Assembly (NCBI GenBank): GCA_003612285.1
Contig: RAYE01000054.1
Coordinates: forward strand, 1-39,934
Direction: 5' to 3'
Origin: a bacterium D16-51
GTDB taxonomy: Bacteria > Bacillota > Clostridia > Lachnospirales > Lachnospiraceae
Length of the DNA: 39,934 nucleotides
In this document: piece after piece, positions 16,984 to 25,446 of the stretch
Position numbering within the stretch: position 1 is the stretch's first letter
Layout of the letters: every line of letters begins with the position of its first letter
The notes under the pieces: generated by a model
Database searches by the model: none
What the model saw: only the letters and a program-made list of their open reading frames with translations
What the model was told of the DNA's origin: nothing
Program-made: the position numbers and the translations under genes

Positions 16984-17152
16984 AGAAGGGGTTTCATTGG
17001 AAAATTTATTGCTGCAGATGCAGTATGACAAAAGGCAGATCGCTGCAGAAGTAAACGGCATCATTATTCCCAAGGAGGAATACGGGGAATATATAATGAA
17101 ACCAGGGGATGAAATTGAAGTTGTGACATTTATGGGCGGCGGGTGCTGCTAA
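16946..17152 (+). CDS. thiS: ThiS sulfur carrier protein
   Basis: The ubiquitin-fold carrier that brings sulfur as a C-terminal thiocarboxylate to thiazole synthase. The 68 residues show the expected start MEIMLNGEK, a central [11 protein letters not shown] and the end [10 protein letters not shown]. Usual ThiS proteins end in GlyGly; here two Cys follow the glycines, so the C-terminus may need trimming before adenylation. A GAGGTGGCAGG site precedes the ATG. No thiF adenylyltransferase gene lies in the cluster. The thiG gene starts 19 bp downstream. Confidence 0.93.
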   Translation: MEIMLNGEKVTCEEGVSLENLLLQMQYDKRQIAAEVNGIIIPKEEYGEYIMKPGDEIEVVTFMGGGCC

Positions 17153-17171
17153 AGAATGGAGGAAATGTAAA

Positions 17172-17957
17172 ATGAGTGAAAGGAACAAGCAGGAAGATAA
17201 GCTGGTGATTGGGGGACATTCTTTTGATTCCCGTTTTATTTTAGGTTCTGGAAAATATTCCCTAGATTTAATCCAGGCGGCAGTAGAACATGCAGGCGCA
17301 CAGATTATTACGCTTGCTCTGCGCCGTGCAAATCAGGGCGGCATGGCAAATATCATGGATTATATACCAGAGGGGGTAACTCTTCTGCCAAATACATCGG
17401 GTGCAAGGAATGCCGAAGAGGCTGTGCGCATTGCAAAATTATCGCGGGAGGTTGGCTGTGGTAATTTTGTAAAAATTGAGATTATGAGGGACAGTAAATA
17501 TTTGCTCCCGGATAACAGTGAAACGGTCAAGGCGACAGAAATCCTTGCAAAAGAAGGGTTCGTTGTAATGCCGTATATGTATCCTGATTTAAATACAGCA
17601 AGGGATTTACAGAACGCAGGGGCGGCGGCTGTCATGCCTTTAGCGGCGCCGATTGGATCTAATAAGGGGCTGTGTACAAAGGAGTTTATCCAGATTCTGA
17701 TTGATGAGATTGATTTGCCGATTATTGTAGATGCGGGCATTGGGGCGCCTTCACAGGCATGCGAGGCAATGGAAATGGGGGCGGCCGCAATTATGGCAAA
17801 TACGGCGATTGCGACGGCGGGCGACATCGTCCAGATGGCTGAGGCGTTTAAGCTGGCAGTGAAAGCGGGCAGGCAGGCTTATTTATCAGGGCTTGGCCGG
17901 GTAATGGAAAAAGGGGCAAGCGCGTCTTCGCCATTAACAGGGTTTATATCTCAGTAA
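17172..17957 (+). CDS. thiG: Thiazole synthase
   Basis: ThiG builds the thiazole phosphate of thiamine from deoxyxylulose phosphate, ThiS thiocarboxylate and dehydroglycine, as a TIM-barrel enzyme. The 261 residues contain the opening FILGSGKY, the Schiff-base lysine region [10 protein letters not shown] at about 98-107, and the phosphate-binding [11 protein letters not shown] and [22 protein letters not shown] lies before ATG 17172. It is coupled with thiS upstream and thiH downstream. Confidence 0.97.
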   Translation: MSERNKQEDKLVIGGHSFDSRFILGSGKYSLDLIQAAVEHAGAQIITLALRRANQGGMANIMDYIPEGVTLLPNTSGARNAEEAVRIAKLSREVGCGNFVKIEIMRDSKYLLPDNSETVKATEILAKEGFVVMPYMYPDLNTARDLQNAGAAAVMPLAAPIGSNKGLCTKEFIQILIDEIDLPIIVDAGIGAPSQACEAMEMGAAAIMANTAIATAGDIVQMAEAFKLAVKAGRQAYLSGLGRVMEKGASASSPLTGFISQ

Positions 17958-17984
17958 AACCAGAGGAAAGGAAGATGGACAGGA

Positions 17985-19169
17985 ATGGATAATGTAATAA
18001 AGGAAGATTTTCCAGAAAACCGGATTGACCATATGCAGTATCTTCCAGGGATGGAGGTTCTGGAATCTGAAATCCAGCAAAAGGTAATAGAGCGGATGGA
18101 GGCATATGACTATAATAAATATACGGAAAAAGAGGTAAGGGAAGCGTTAAGGTATGAAGTTTGTACGCCGGAAGATTTTGAGGCGCTTCTTTCCCCGGCT
18201 GCGCTGCCATTTTTAGAAGAAATGGCGCAGAAGGCACAAATTGAGACGAGGAAACATTTTGGCAATTCGATTTATATGTTTACGCCGCTTTATATTGCAA
18301 ATTATTGTGAAAATTATTGCATTTATTGCGGATTTAACTGCCACAATAAAATCAGGCGTGCAAAGCTTGAGGAGGAGCAGATTGAAAAGGAGATGCAGGC
18401 AATTGCCAAAACCGGCCTGCAGGAAATATTAATATTAACCGGGGAAAGCAGGAAGATGTCGGATGTAAAATATATTGGCAGGGCATGTGAAATTGCCCGG
18501 AAATATTTTAAAGTAATCGGGCTGGAGGTATATCCGATGAATACAGAGGAGTATGCGTACCTCCATGAATGTGGGGCGGATTATGTTACGGTATTCCAGG
18601 AAACCTATAATTCAGAGAAATATGAAACATTGCACCGCGCGGGGCATAAGCGGATTTTCCCATACCGCATCAATTCCCAGGAAAGGGCAATTAAAGGGGG
18701 AATGCGCGGCGTTGGATTTGCAGCTCTTTTGGGGCTGGATGATTTTCGTAAGGATGCGCTTGCTACGGGATATCACGCATATTTACTGCAAAGAAAATAC
18801 CCTCATGCAGAAATTGCTTTTTCCTGCCCACGGCTCCGCCCGATTATTAATAATGATAAAATCAACCCAAAGGATGTCCATGAGGCGCAGCTTGTACAAG
18901 TGATTTCCGCATACCGCATTTTTATGCCGTTTGCCAGCATTACAATTTCTACCAGGGAGTGTGAACGTGTGCGGGACAATGTAATTAAGATTGCTGCAAC
19001 AAAGATTTCAGCAGGAGTGTCCGTTGGGATTGGGGAACATATTGAGGAAAATGACAATGTTGGCGACGCCCAGTTTGAGATTTCTGACGGAAGGGATGTA
19101 AAGGAAGTTTATCAGGCAATCCAGAAAGAAGGGTTACAGCCTGTGATGAGTGATTATATTTATGTGTAA
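17985..19169 (+). CDS. thiH: 2-iminoacetate synthase (radical SAM)
   Basis: ThiH cleaves tyrosine with a SAM radical to make dehydroglycine for ThiG, the anaerobic route (aerobes use ThiO). The 394 residues carry the radical SAM cluster motif CENYCIYC (C108, C112, C115) after FTPLYIANY, and a C-terminal BATS-type region. AAAGGAAG precedes the ATG at 17985. The last 8 bp overlap the thiE start region, so translation is probably coupled. Confidence 0.97.
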   Translation: MDNVIKEDFPENRIDHMQYLPGMEVLESEIQQKVIERMEAYDYNKYTEKEVREALRYEVCTPEDFEALLSPAALPFLEEMAQKAQIETRKHFGNSIYMFTPLYIANYCENYCIYCGFNCHNKIRRAKLEEEQIEKEMQAIAKTGLQEILILTGESRKMSDVKYIGRACEIARKYFKVIGLEVYPMNTEEYAYLHECGADYVTVFQETYNSEKYETLHRAGHKRIFPYRINSQERAIKGGMRGVGFAALLGLDDFRKDALATGYHAYLLQRKYPHAEIAFSCPRLRPIINNDKINPKDVHEAQLVQVISAYRIFMPFASITISTRECERVRDNVIKIAATKISAGVSVGIGEHIEENDNVGDAQFEISDGRDVKEVYQAIQKEGLQPVMSDYIYV

Positions 19170-19761
19170 ATTAATAGCAGTTACGAATAGGAAACTTTGC
19201 AGGGGGGATTTTCTGGGACAGATAGAAATCCTTGCAGAGGCTGGTGTGGACAGTATTGTTCTCAGGGAAAAGGATTTGGGGGAAGAGGAATATGAACCTC
19301 TTGCAATTCAGGTTTTGGATATTTGCAGGGAGTATAGGACGGAATGCATTCTTCACCAGAATATTGGAATAGCAGGAATATTAGGGCAGAAAAAAATCCA
19401 TCTGTCCCTTCCTGCTGCGCAAAAAAATAAGGAGGCTTTAAAGGGTTTTCAAGTGGTTGGGGTATCAACACATTCTCTGGAGCAGGTGCAGGAAGCGGAG
19501 AAATGTAATGCATCGTATGTATTTTTTGGACATGTGTTCCCAACGGACTGTAAAAAGGGAGTTCCGCCCCGCGGCCTGCATTTCTTACAGGAAATATGCC
19601 ATAATGCGTCTGTGCCTGTCTATGCGATTGGCGGGATTACGCCGCAAAATGCAGCGCAGGCGGTTAAGGCCGGAGCAGCAGGGGTGTGTGTAATGTCCTG
19701 GGGGATGCAGGAAGAAAAAAGCCAGATTCAGTCATTTGTTGCGGCCTGCCATAGGATGTGA
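19162..19761 (+). CDS. thiE: Thiamine-phosphate synthase family protein (ThiE/TenI)
   Basis: ThiE joins hydroxymethylpyrimidine diphosphate and thiazole phosphate to thiamine phosphate. The 199-residue TIM barrel has KLIAVTNRKL, VDSIVLREKDL, VGVSTHSLEQ, YVFFGHVFPTDCK, PPRGLHFL and VYAIGGITPQNAA. TenI paralogues (thiazole tautomerases) share this pattern, so the exact activity is less certain than the fold. The ATG at 19162 lies inside the last codons of thiH; GTG 19150 is an alternative. No thiC or thiD is in the window. Confidence 0.85.
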   Translation: MCKLIAVTNRKLCRGDFLGQIEILAEAGVDSIVLREKDLGEEEYEPLAIQVLDICREYRTECILHQNIGIAGILGQKKIHLSLPAAQKNKEALKGFQVVGVSTHSLEQVQEAEKCNASYVFFGHVFPTDCKKGVPPRGLHFLQEICHNASVPVYAIGGITPQNAAQAVKAGAAGVCVMSWGMQEEKSQIQSFVAACHRM

Positions 19762-19905
19762 TAAACTGTAATAGTAAGTTATTTTGGGACAGTTCCTGAG
19801 CGCGAAGAGCTGCGGGAGTGGCAGCGTCAAATTTGTTTGCAGGCTGTTGTTTGCGAGTTGTGATTCGTGTTTAAGGAATGGAATAATACATAAAGGAGTA
19901 TGGAT

Positions 19906-21045
19906 ATGGTTGTAGATTTGGCAGAAAGCAGGGCGAAGATTGATGAAATAGATAAGGAAATTGTCCGTCTCTTCCAGGAGAGGATGGGTGTTGCAACGGA
20001 TGTGGCAGCGTTTAAAAGGAGTACAGGGAAAAAAGTGTTTGACCCGAAAAGGGAAGAGGAAAAGATTGCTTCCCTTTGTGCCCTGGCAGAAGACGAGTTT
20101 AATAAGACGGGGATTGAAGATTTGTTCCGGCAGATTATGTCAATCAGCAGGAAATACCAGTATAAGATTCTGGGGCCGGCTGTGAATGAAATTCCTTTTC
20201 GTGAGGTAGGGGAACTGGATGTAGATGAAGATACTAGGATTGTCTGTTTTGGGGAACATGGGGCATTTACGGAGCAGGCAATGGAAGAGGTTTTTGGGAA
20301 AAATATTACGGCGTTTAATAAAGAATCGTTCCGCGAGGTAATGGAAACGGTGGCGGATGGCGAAGCAAAATTTGGGGTGCTGCCAATTGAAAATACATCT
20401 ACCGGCGGAATTACGGATATTTATGATTTGCTGGTTGATTATGATGTGACAATTGTTGCAGAGCATGTTGTGAAGGTTGAACAGGCTTTGCTGGGGCTTC
20501 CGGGAGCAAAGCTGGAAGATATTAAAATGGTATATTCTCATCCGCAGGGGCTGATGCAGTGTGCAAGGTTTTTAGAGAGCCATCCCAAAATCCTGACAAA
20601 GAGTTATTCAAGTACGGCTGGCGCTGCAAAAAAGGTCGCCAAAGAGAAGGATATAACGCAGGCAGCGATTGCAAGCACACGTGCTGCGGATGCATTTGGA
20701 CTGGAAACCATACAGCCTTCTATCAATTATGAGAGCCAAAATTATACAAGATTTATTATTATATCTAACCAGAAAATATTTTTATCAGATGCAAATAAAC
20801 TGAGCCTTTGCTTTGAGGTAAAGCATCAGGCAGGGGCTTTGTATAATATGCTGGCGAATTTCTACTATAACGATTTGAATCTGACAAAGATTGAGTCCCG
20901 CCCAATCGAAAACCGAAATTGGGAGTACCGCTTTTTTGTAGATGTGGAGGGCAATATTAATTCGCCGGGCGTAGGGAATGCACTTGCAAGTTTGAAGGAG
21001 ATAGCAAGCAAGCTGACTGTGCTGGGGAATATTGCGAAACGTTGA
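19906..21045 (+). CDS. pheA: Bifunctional chorismate mutase/prephenate dehydratase
   Basis: Converts chorismate to prephenate and then to phenylpyruvate, for phenylalanine synthesis. The 379 residues have an AroH-type helical mutase (about 5-90, AKIDEIDKEIVRLFQERM), a dehydratase (about 110-290, with GEHGAFTEQA, PIENTSTGGI, SHPQGLMQC and the NYTRF motif) and a C-terminal ACT domain with the Phe-binding ESRPI and GALYNML. The ATG at 19906 sits seven bases after AAAGGAG; the in-frame ATG 19900 is too close. The gap 19762-19905 shows no convincing promoter. It ends at a hairpin repeat. Confidence 0.97.
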   Translation: MVVDLAESRAKIDEIDKEIVRLFQERMGVATDVAAFKRSTGKKVFDPKREEEKIASLCALAEDEFNKTGIEDLFRQIMSISRKYQYKILGPAVNEIPFREVGELDVDEDTRIVCFGEHGAFTEQAMEEVFGKNITAFNKESFREVMETVADGEAKFGVLPIENTSTGGITDIYDLLVDYDVTIVAEHVVKVEQALLGLPGAKLEDIKMVYSHPQGLMQCARFLESHPKILTKSYSSTAGAAKKVAKEKDITQAAIASTRAADAFGLETIQPSINYESQNYTRFIIISNQKIFLSDANKLSLCFEVKHQAGALYNMLANFYYNDLNLTKIESRPIENRNWEYRFFVDVEGNINSPGVGNALASLKEIASKLTVLGNIAKR

Positions 21046-21074
21046 TATATGGAAGTTATTTCCGAAACGCTGGG

Positions 21075-21187
21075 AAAGGTGAAAGGAAAAAGAGGAAAGG
21101 ATAATATGCAAACATATGTCTTTCACCTTTTGTGTTTGCGCCTCAAATGAAAATGTAAGCATTTTCGCTTGAGGCTTGGTGCAAAAT
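21075..21187. terminator. pheA terminator plus hairpin repeat, copy 2
   Basis: AAAGGTGAAAG (21075-21085) pairs with CTTTCACCTTT (21120-21130), followed by a T-rich stretch: a plausible pheA terminator. It runs directly into the second copy of the GCCTCAAATGAAAATG hairpin (21140-21155 with 21159-21175), whose right arm has two changes. The right arm supplies GAGG at 21171-21174, the only ribosome-site-like sequence before rlmD. Confidence 0.65.
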
Positions 21188-22615
21188 ATGAAAAAAGGAC
21201 AGATTTATGAAGGATTTATTGAGGAGGTAGATTTCCCAAATAAAGCTTTGGTGATTACGGAAGAAGAGGGGGCAGATGGGGAAAAAAGGAAGGTTTCAAC
21301 AATTGTAAAGGATGGGATTGCAGGGCAAAAGGTATCTTTTTCTGTCAATAAAGTCCGTAAGGATAAGTGCCAGGGGCGTATACAGGAAGTATTGGAGAAG
21401 TCCCCGCTTGAAACAGAAGAGCCTGCCTGCCCACAGTTTGGTATGTGCGGCGGCTGTAGTTATCAGACGCTCCCATATAAAGAACAGCTTAAATTGAAAA
21501 AAGCACAGGTGCTGAAATTGATAGATTCTGTATACCGCCCTTCTAGTGAAGGGGAAAGGTATATTTATGATGGGATTTTACCTGCCCCGGAGGTTTTGAG
21601 ATACCGTAATAAGATGGAATTTTCTTTTGGGGATGAGGTAAAGGATGGGCCTCTGACATTGGGGCTTCATAAAAAAGGAAGCTTTCATGATATTCTTGAC
21701 GCCGGCTGCTGTAAAATAGTCCATAAAGATTTTACAGACGTACTTTCCTGCGTCCGCGATTATTGCAGGGAAGAAGGGATTTCATATTATAAAAAGAATA
21801 CACACCAGGGGGTGCTTCGTCATCTGCTGGTGCGCCGTGCTGCTTATACGGGTGAACTGCTTGTTGCCCTTGTTGTATCTTCACAGCAGATACTTGACTG
21901 GGGCCCTCTGGCAGAACGTTTAAAAGGGCTTTCCCTGGAGGGGGATTTGTGTGGCTTTTTGCTGATTACAAATGACAGCCTGGGGGATGTGGTGCAAAGC
22001 GATAAGACGGAAATCCTCTATGGAAGAGATTATATTATGGAAGAAGTTCTTGGGCTTCGGTTTAAAATTTCTCCTTTTTCCTTTTTCCAGACTAATACAA
22101 AGGGGGCAGAGGTTTTATATCAAAGGGCAAGAGAGTATGTCCTGGGAAGCTTTGCAGAAACAGGGGCGTTGAAAAACCAGGTGGTTTTTGATTTGTATTG
22201 TGGCACAGGCACAATTTCCCAGATTATTGCCCCTGTGGCAAAAAAGGTGATTGGTGTAGAGATTGTCGCAGAAGCGGTGGAGGCGGCAAAGGAAAATGCC
22301 AGGGCAAATGGATTGGAGAATTGTGAATTTATTGCAGGAGATGTCTTGAAGGTAATAGATGATATCCCGGATAAACCGGATTTTATTATATTGGACCCTC
22401 CACGAGATGGGATTCATCCAAAGGCTCTTCGGAAGATTATTGATTATGGGGTGGAAAATATTGTGTATATTTCCTGTAAACCAACAAGCTTGGTGAGGGA
22501 TTTGGAGGTGTTCCAGGAATGTGGGTATGAACTGGTGAGGCTGAGTAATGTGGATGTCTTTCCTGGGACTGTGCACACAGAATGTGTGGTGGGAATACAA
22601 AGGAAACATATCTAG
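21188..22615 (+). CDS. rlmD: 23S rRNA (uracil-5-)-methyltransferase RlmD/RumA family
   Basis: Methylates a uridine of 23S rRNA (U1939 in E. coli) with SAM. A short N-terminal TRAM-like stretch is followed by the iron-sulfur cysteines C81, C87 and C90 (CPQFGMCGGC). The Rossmann core has FDLYCGTGTISQ, the DPPRDGIHPKAL motif and the catalytic ISCKP. The 475-residue product ends in VHTECVVGIQRKHI without the C-terminal extension often seen in clostridial homologues; such an extension lies detached at 26478-26828. The first likely start is ATG 21188; TTG 21176 is in frame but would translate the hairpin. Confidence 0.93.
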   Translation: MKKGQIYEGFIEEVDFPNKALVITEEEGADGEKRKVSTIVKDGIAGQKVSFSVNKVRKDKCQGRIQEVLEKSPLETEEPACPQFGMCGGCSYQTLPYKEQLKLKKAQVLKLIDSVYRPSSEGERYIYDGILPAPEVLRYRNKMEFSFGDEVKDGPLTLGLHKKGSFHDILDAGCCKIVHKDFTDVLSCVRDYCREEGISYYKKNTHQGVLRHLLVRRAAYTGELLVALVVSSQQILDWGPLAERLKGLSLEGDLCGFLLITNDSLGDVVQSDKTEILYGRDYIMEEVLGLRFKISPFSFFQTNTKGAEVLYQRAREYVLGSFAETGALKNQVVFDLYCGTGTISQIIAPVAKKVIGVEIVAEAVEAAKENARANGLENCEFIAGDVLKVIDDIPDKPDFIILDPPRDGIHPKALRKIIDYGVENIVYISCKPTSLVRDLEVFQECGYELVRLSNVDVFPGTVHTECVVGIQRKHI

Positions 22616-22800
22616 AAATCCTTTATTTTAAGCAGTTTTATAAGCATTTTGTGTTCGTGGAAGATGAAGACGGGAATCGGAATAAGAGGATGGAGAAGTA
22701 TTTTGAGGTTTCGGCGGTGGTTGATGTGGGGTGTGGGGATACAAAGGAATCTGTTTATAAAAAAGATTGCATCTTAAATAATAATTAGACGGAAAAGAGA
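22616..22800. other. Left junction of the AT-rich island
   Basis: No credible gene. An open frame continues across this stretch (22582-22788) but has no ribosome site of its own and no recognised domain. GC content drops from here. The stretch probably holds the left boundary of the island, since a terminator for rlmD lies after it. Confidence 0.35.
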
Positions 22801-22842
22801 AAGAAGTTTTACATTTGGAAATAATGTGGAACTTCTTTTTTG
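22801..22842 (+). terminator. Intrinsic terminator
   Basis: AAAGAAGTTTTACATT (22801-22816) pairs with AATGTGGAACTTCTTT (22824-22839) with two mismatches, followed by a run of T. It isolates the island genes from rlmD. Confidence 0.75.
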
Positions 22843-22931
22843 AAGAAAATTACTGCAATATATTTATTTTTTAAAAGTTTTATGATATTTTAAAAATAAA
22901 ATATTGATTTTATTGCAAACGGAGGAAGGAT

Positions 22932-23945
22932 ATGACATTTGACGAAGTTATTAGAAATTTTATGAATAGAGTTGAAACAGATAAAGCAAATGGAACTTCT
23001 GTTACATATAAAAGGAAAATATATGTATTTCAAGAATATGTTAATGTCGTATTACAGGCAAAAGATGTCAACTTTCAAAGTATTTTGACCGCAATGACAA
23101 AAGAACAATTGGTGGATTCGGTGCAGTATTATGTTAAAACATATGATGTAAAATATGTGGCTACTGTAGATAATTATAATACGGCGGTAGGAGTATTTTT
23201 TGATTTTATATCATCTTCTTATGGATGGAAAAATCCCTTGTTTGAAACAAGAACGAAGAATTTGGAATTAAAAGCGGCATATGATAGAAAGATATCCGAA
23301 TTAAAATTAAATACCAAAGAGCAAGTAGAGCCTTTGACGGATGAACAAGCAGGACAACTTTTGGATATTTGCGATAATAAAATTGATAATGCAACTTTTG
23401 AAAAATTGGAAAACGGATCGAATAATGGGGAATTTTCGTCATATATATCATCTTTGGTATCAAAAATAGTACTGTTATTTGGAACAAAAAATGGCAATCT
23501 AAATGAATTGAAGATGTCTGACTATGATTATAAATTAAACAAATTAAAAATCGATGGATTTTGGGTTCATTTGCCAGATAAATTTGCTATCCAAATGAGG
23601 AATTATATGAAATTTCGAGAACAAATATTAGGGGCAGAAAAGGAAGAAAGGCTTCTTATAGATATAAGGAAGAATAAGCGAAAATTAGATAATACAAAAA
23701 TGTTTTATATACTGAAAGGAATTACAGGAAATGTGCAGGCTAAATGTATTGCGAAATATGCGATTATACAGATGATAAAATTGGGGGTTCCGTCCCATAC
23801 AATTAAGGAATTTACGGGATATTCAAATGATGTCTATCAATTTTGTCTTGAAAGCAATGAGCAGGATAACATTCTCATGACTTTTGAAAAAAGCAAAATA
23901 TTGGATTCAGCACTAAGGAGGGGGAATTTATATGATAAGATGTAG
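22932..23945 (+). CDS. Tyrosine-integrase-like protein lacking catalytic residues
   Basis: A 337-residue protein with the layout of phage integrases: an N-terminal SAM-like helical domain (about 5-95, ending NYNTAVGVFFDFI) and a C-terminal domain (about 130-330). GTKNGNLNELKMSDYDYK stands where catalytic integrases have GLRxSELLxLxxxDID, with Lys for the first Arg. KLGVPSHTIKEFTGYSND stands where GVxxxxIxxxLGH occurs, with Tyr instead of His. No HxxR is seen, so strand cleavage is doubtful and a DNA-binding or structural role is more likely. GGAGGAAGG precedes the ATG at 22932. It leads four same-strand AT-rich genes. Confidence 0.6.
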   Translation: MTFDEVIRNFMNRVETDKANGTSVTYKRKIYVFQEYVNVVLQAKDVNFQSILTAMTKEQLVDSVQYYVKTYDVKYVATVDNYNTAVGVFFDFISSSYGWKNPLFETRTKNLELKAAYDRKISELKLNTKEQVEPLTDEQAGQLLDICDNKIDNATFEKLENGSNNGEFSSYISSLVSKIVLLFGTKNGNLNELKMSDYDYKLNKLKIDGFWVHLPDKFAIQMRNYMKFREQILGAEKEERLLIDIRKNKRKLDNTKMFYILKGITGNVQAKCIAKYAIIQMIKLGVPSHTIKEFTGYSNDVYQFCLESNEQDNILMTFEKSKILDSALRRGNLYDKM

Positions 23946-24076
23946 CGGGAAATTTTTAGAGTTCTTTAATACAATTTATTTTTAGTAAAGAATATTTGTG
24001 TGTGGCTGCCTTGGATTATTTAGGGAGAATACAGAAAATATGTCTAACGATAAAAAATATGAGGAGGATTTGTGAT

Positions 24077-24517
24077 ATGAATTTTAGCGAGATTTTTCCA
24101 TATGTTTTTTCGATGTTGGTTGGGATATGTTTATGGACAGTAGTGTATATGACGTTGTTTAAGAAGGTTCAACAAGATGTAAATATTCTTAAAGAGTCAA
24201 ATAAGCATGAAATAGAAAAGTTAATGAATCAGCATAAATTGGATATGGATTCATTGATAGAGCAACACAAAATGGAATTAGAAAAGATTGAGAAAGAGCA
24301 TCAAAATAAAATACAACTATTAGAAATTGAGCATGAAAATGAGATGAAAAGGAAAGAAAAAGAGTTAGAGGATACAGCCAAATATGGAACTGTAAAAGAT
24401 ATTGTAGGAGGATTATTTGGAGGAATAATGAGCAATGCTATGGGTTCGCCAGAATTACAAGAGGAAATTAGCAAGCAGATTAAAGAGGGATTAAAGGGAG
24501 GTAGCATCAAGGAATAG
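24077..24517 (+). CDS. Membrane-anchored coiled-coil protein of the island
   Basis: A 146-residue protein with one N-terminal membrane segment (about 6-28, FPYVFSMLVGICLWTVVYM), a charged coiled coil (about 30-98, with the repeated pattern QHKLDMDSLIEQHKMELEKI), and a glycine-rich tail containing GGLFGGIMSNAMG. No family is recognised. The start at 24077 follows GAGGAGG, and the longer frame lacks a site. It lies 32 bp before the TIR gene, so a two-component membrane/TIR pair is plausible: the coiled coil could oligomerise at the membrane and act as sensor, partner or effector. That is inference. Confidence 0.65.
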   Translation: MNFSEIFPYVFSMLVGICLWTVVYMTLFKKVQQDVNILKESNKHEIEKLMNQHKLDMDSLIEQHKMELEKIEKEHQNKIQLLEIEHENEMKRKEKELEDTAKYGTVKDIVGGLFGGIMSNAMGSPELQEEISKQIKEGLKGGSIKE

Positions 24518-24548
24518 TATTGCTACATAAAAGAAAGGGGAAGGAATT

Positions 24549-25421
24549 GTGAATACCAAAAATAAATTAAATAGATTATCTTTTTTGAAAAATCAAATGA
24601 TGAATAGTGGTGCGAATGAAATAGAGGATATAGAACCAACAATATGCCAAATATTCAGAGATATTTTTGGCATCGGAAGTGAGTATACAAAAAAGGCAGA
24701 TAAAATACAAAATGGTTTTATTGTTCCGTCCTCTGTAAAGATGATGTATGGACAGGCTACAAAGGAGCAGTATAGAGAAGAAAAATTTAAAATGTATCGT
24801 AAACTTATTTCGCAAGCAGAGGCATATGTTATGGTTGACGGGATGGATGATGGCATAATAGAAACATCTAAGATAGAAAACTTAAAGACAGATGAGCATA
24901 GTATTTTTCTTTCATATTGTTGGAATGATACAGAAAGAGCAAACAAAATTGATGAATATTTACGCAAGAAAGGTGTAGAGGTTACTCGTGATATTAGAGG
25001 GGTGGATAATTGGCAAAGTTTAAGAGATTTTATGCAGACAATAAGGGAAAATGATTTTGCAGTATTGCTTATAAGTGATTCATATCTTAAATCTGTAAAC
25101 TGTATGTATGAAGTTTTAGAAATAATGAAAGAAGTAGAATATCGTAGGCGTATTTTTCCTGCTATTATTGATACAAATATATACTCAACGGAAGAACAAA
25201 TAAAATATGTAAAATATTGGGAAAAAAGAGTTGAGATATTGAAGAAAAATTTAATGGGATTAGGATATACCAATGGGCTGGCTTTGGGACAAGAGCTAAA
25301 AAAATCAGAAGATATTGCTCGTTCCATTGCGGAATTTTTAGTTAATATAGCAGATATGAAAAATCCGGATATTAATAACATTCATGAAGCCATATATCAG
25401 AGAATTCAAACGTATGTTTAA
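24549..25421 (+). CDS. TIR-domain protein
   Basis: A 290-residue protein with a novel N-terminal region (1-115) and a TIR domain (about 116-260). TIR landmarks are the first strand SIFLSYCWND, the BB-loop area DIRGVDNWQSLRDFM, and SDSYLKSVNCMYEVLE with the expected catalytic Glu at about 188. Bacterial TIR domains with this Glu commonly hydrolyse NAD+ or make cADPR signals in anti-phage defence. The GTG start at 24549 has AAGGGGAAGG upstream. Its neighbours, the coiled-coil and RhuM genes, share direction and base composition. Confidence 0.88.
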   Translation: MNTKNKLNRLSFLKNQMMNSGANEIEDIEPTICQIFRDIFGIGSEYTKKADKIQNGFIVPSSVKMMYGQATKEQYREEKFKMYRKLISQAEAYVMVDGMDDGIIETSKIENLKTDEHSIFLSYCWNDTERANKIDEYLRKKGVEVTRDIRGVDNWQSLRDFMQTIRENDFAVLLISDSYLKSVNCMYEVLEIMKEVEYRRRIFPAIIDTNIYSTEEQIKYVKYWEKRVEILKKNLMGLGYTNGLALGQELKKSEDIARSIAEFLVNIADMKNPDINNIHEAIYQRIQTYV

Positions 25422-25446
25422 GGAATTGAAGATGGAGGAGTTATAA

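Noticed and set aside
17360-17827. 155-codon antisense frame inside thiG
   Set aside because: It is a shadow of the conserved thiG coding sequence with no start signals.
22582-22788. Open frame overlapping the end of rlmD
   Set aside because: No ribosome site, starts inside rlmD in another frame, and no recognisable domain; it probably reads through junction DNA.
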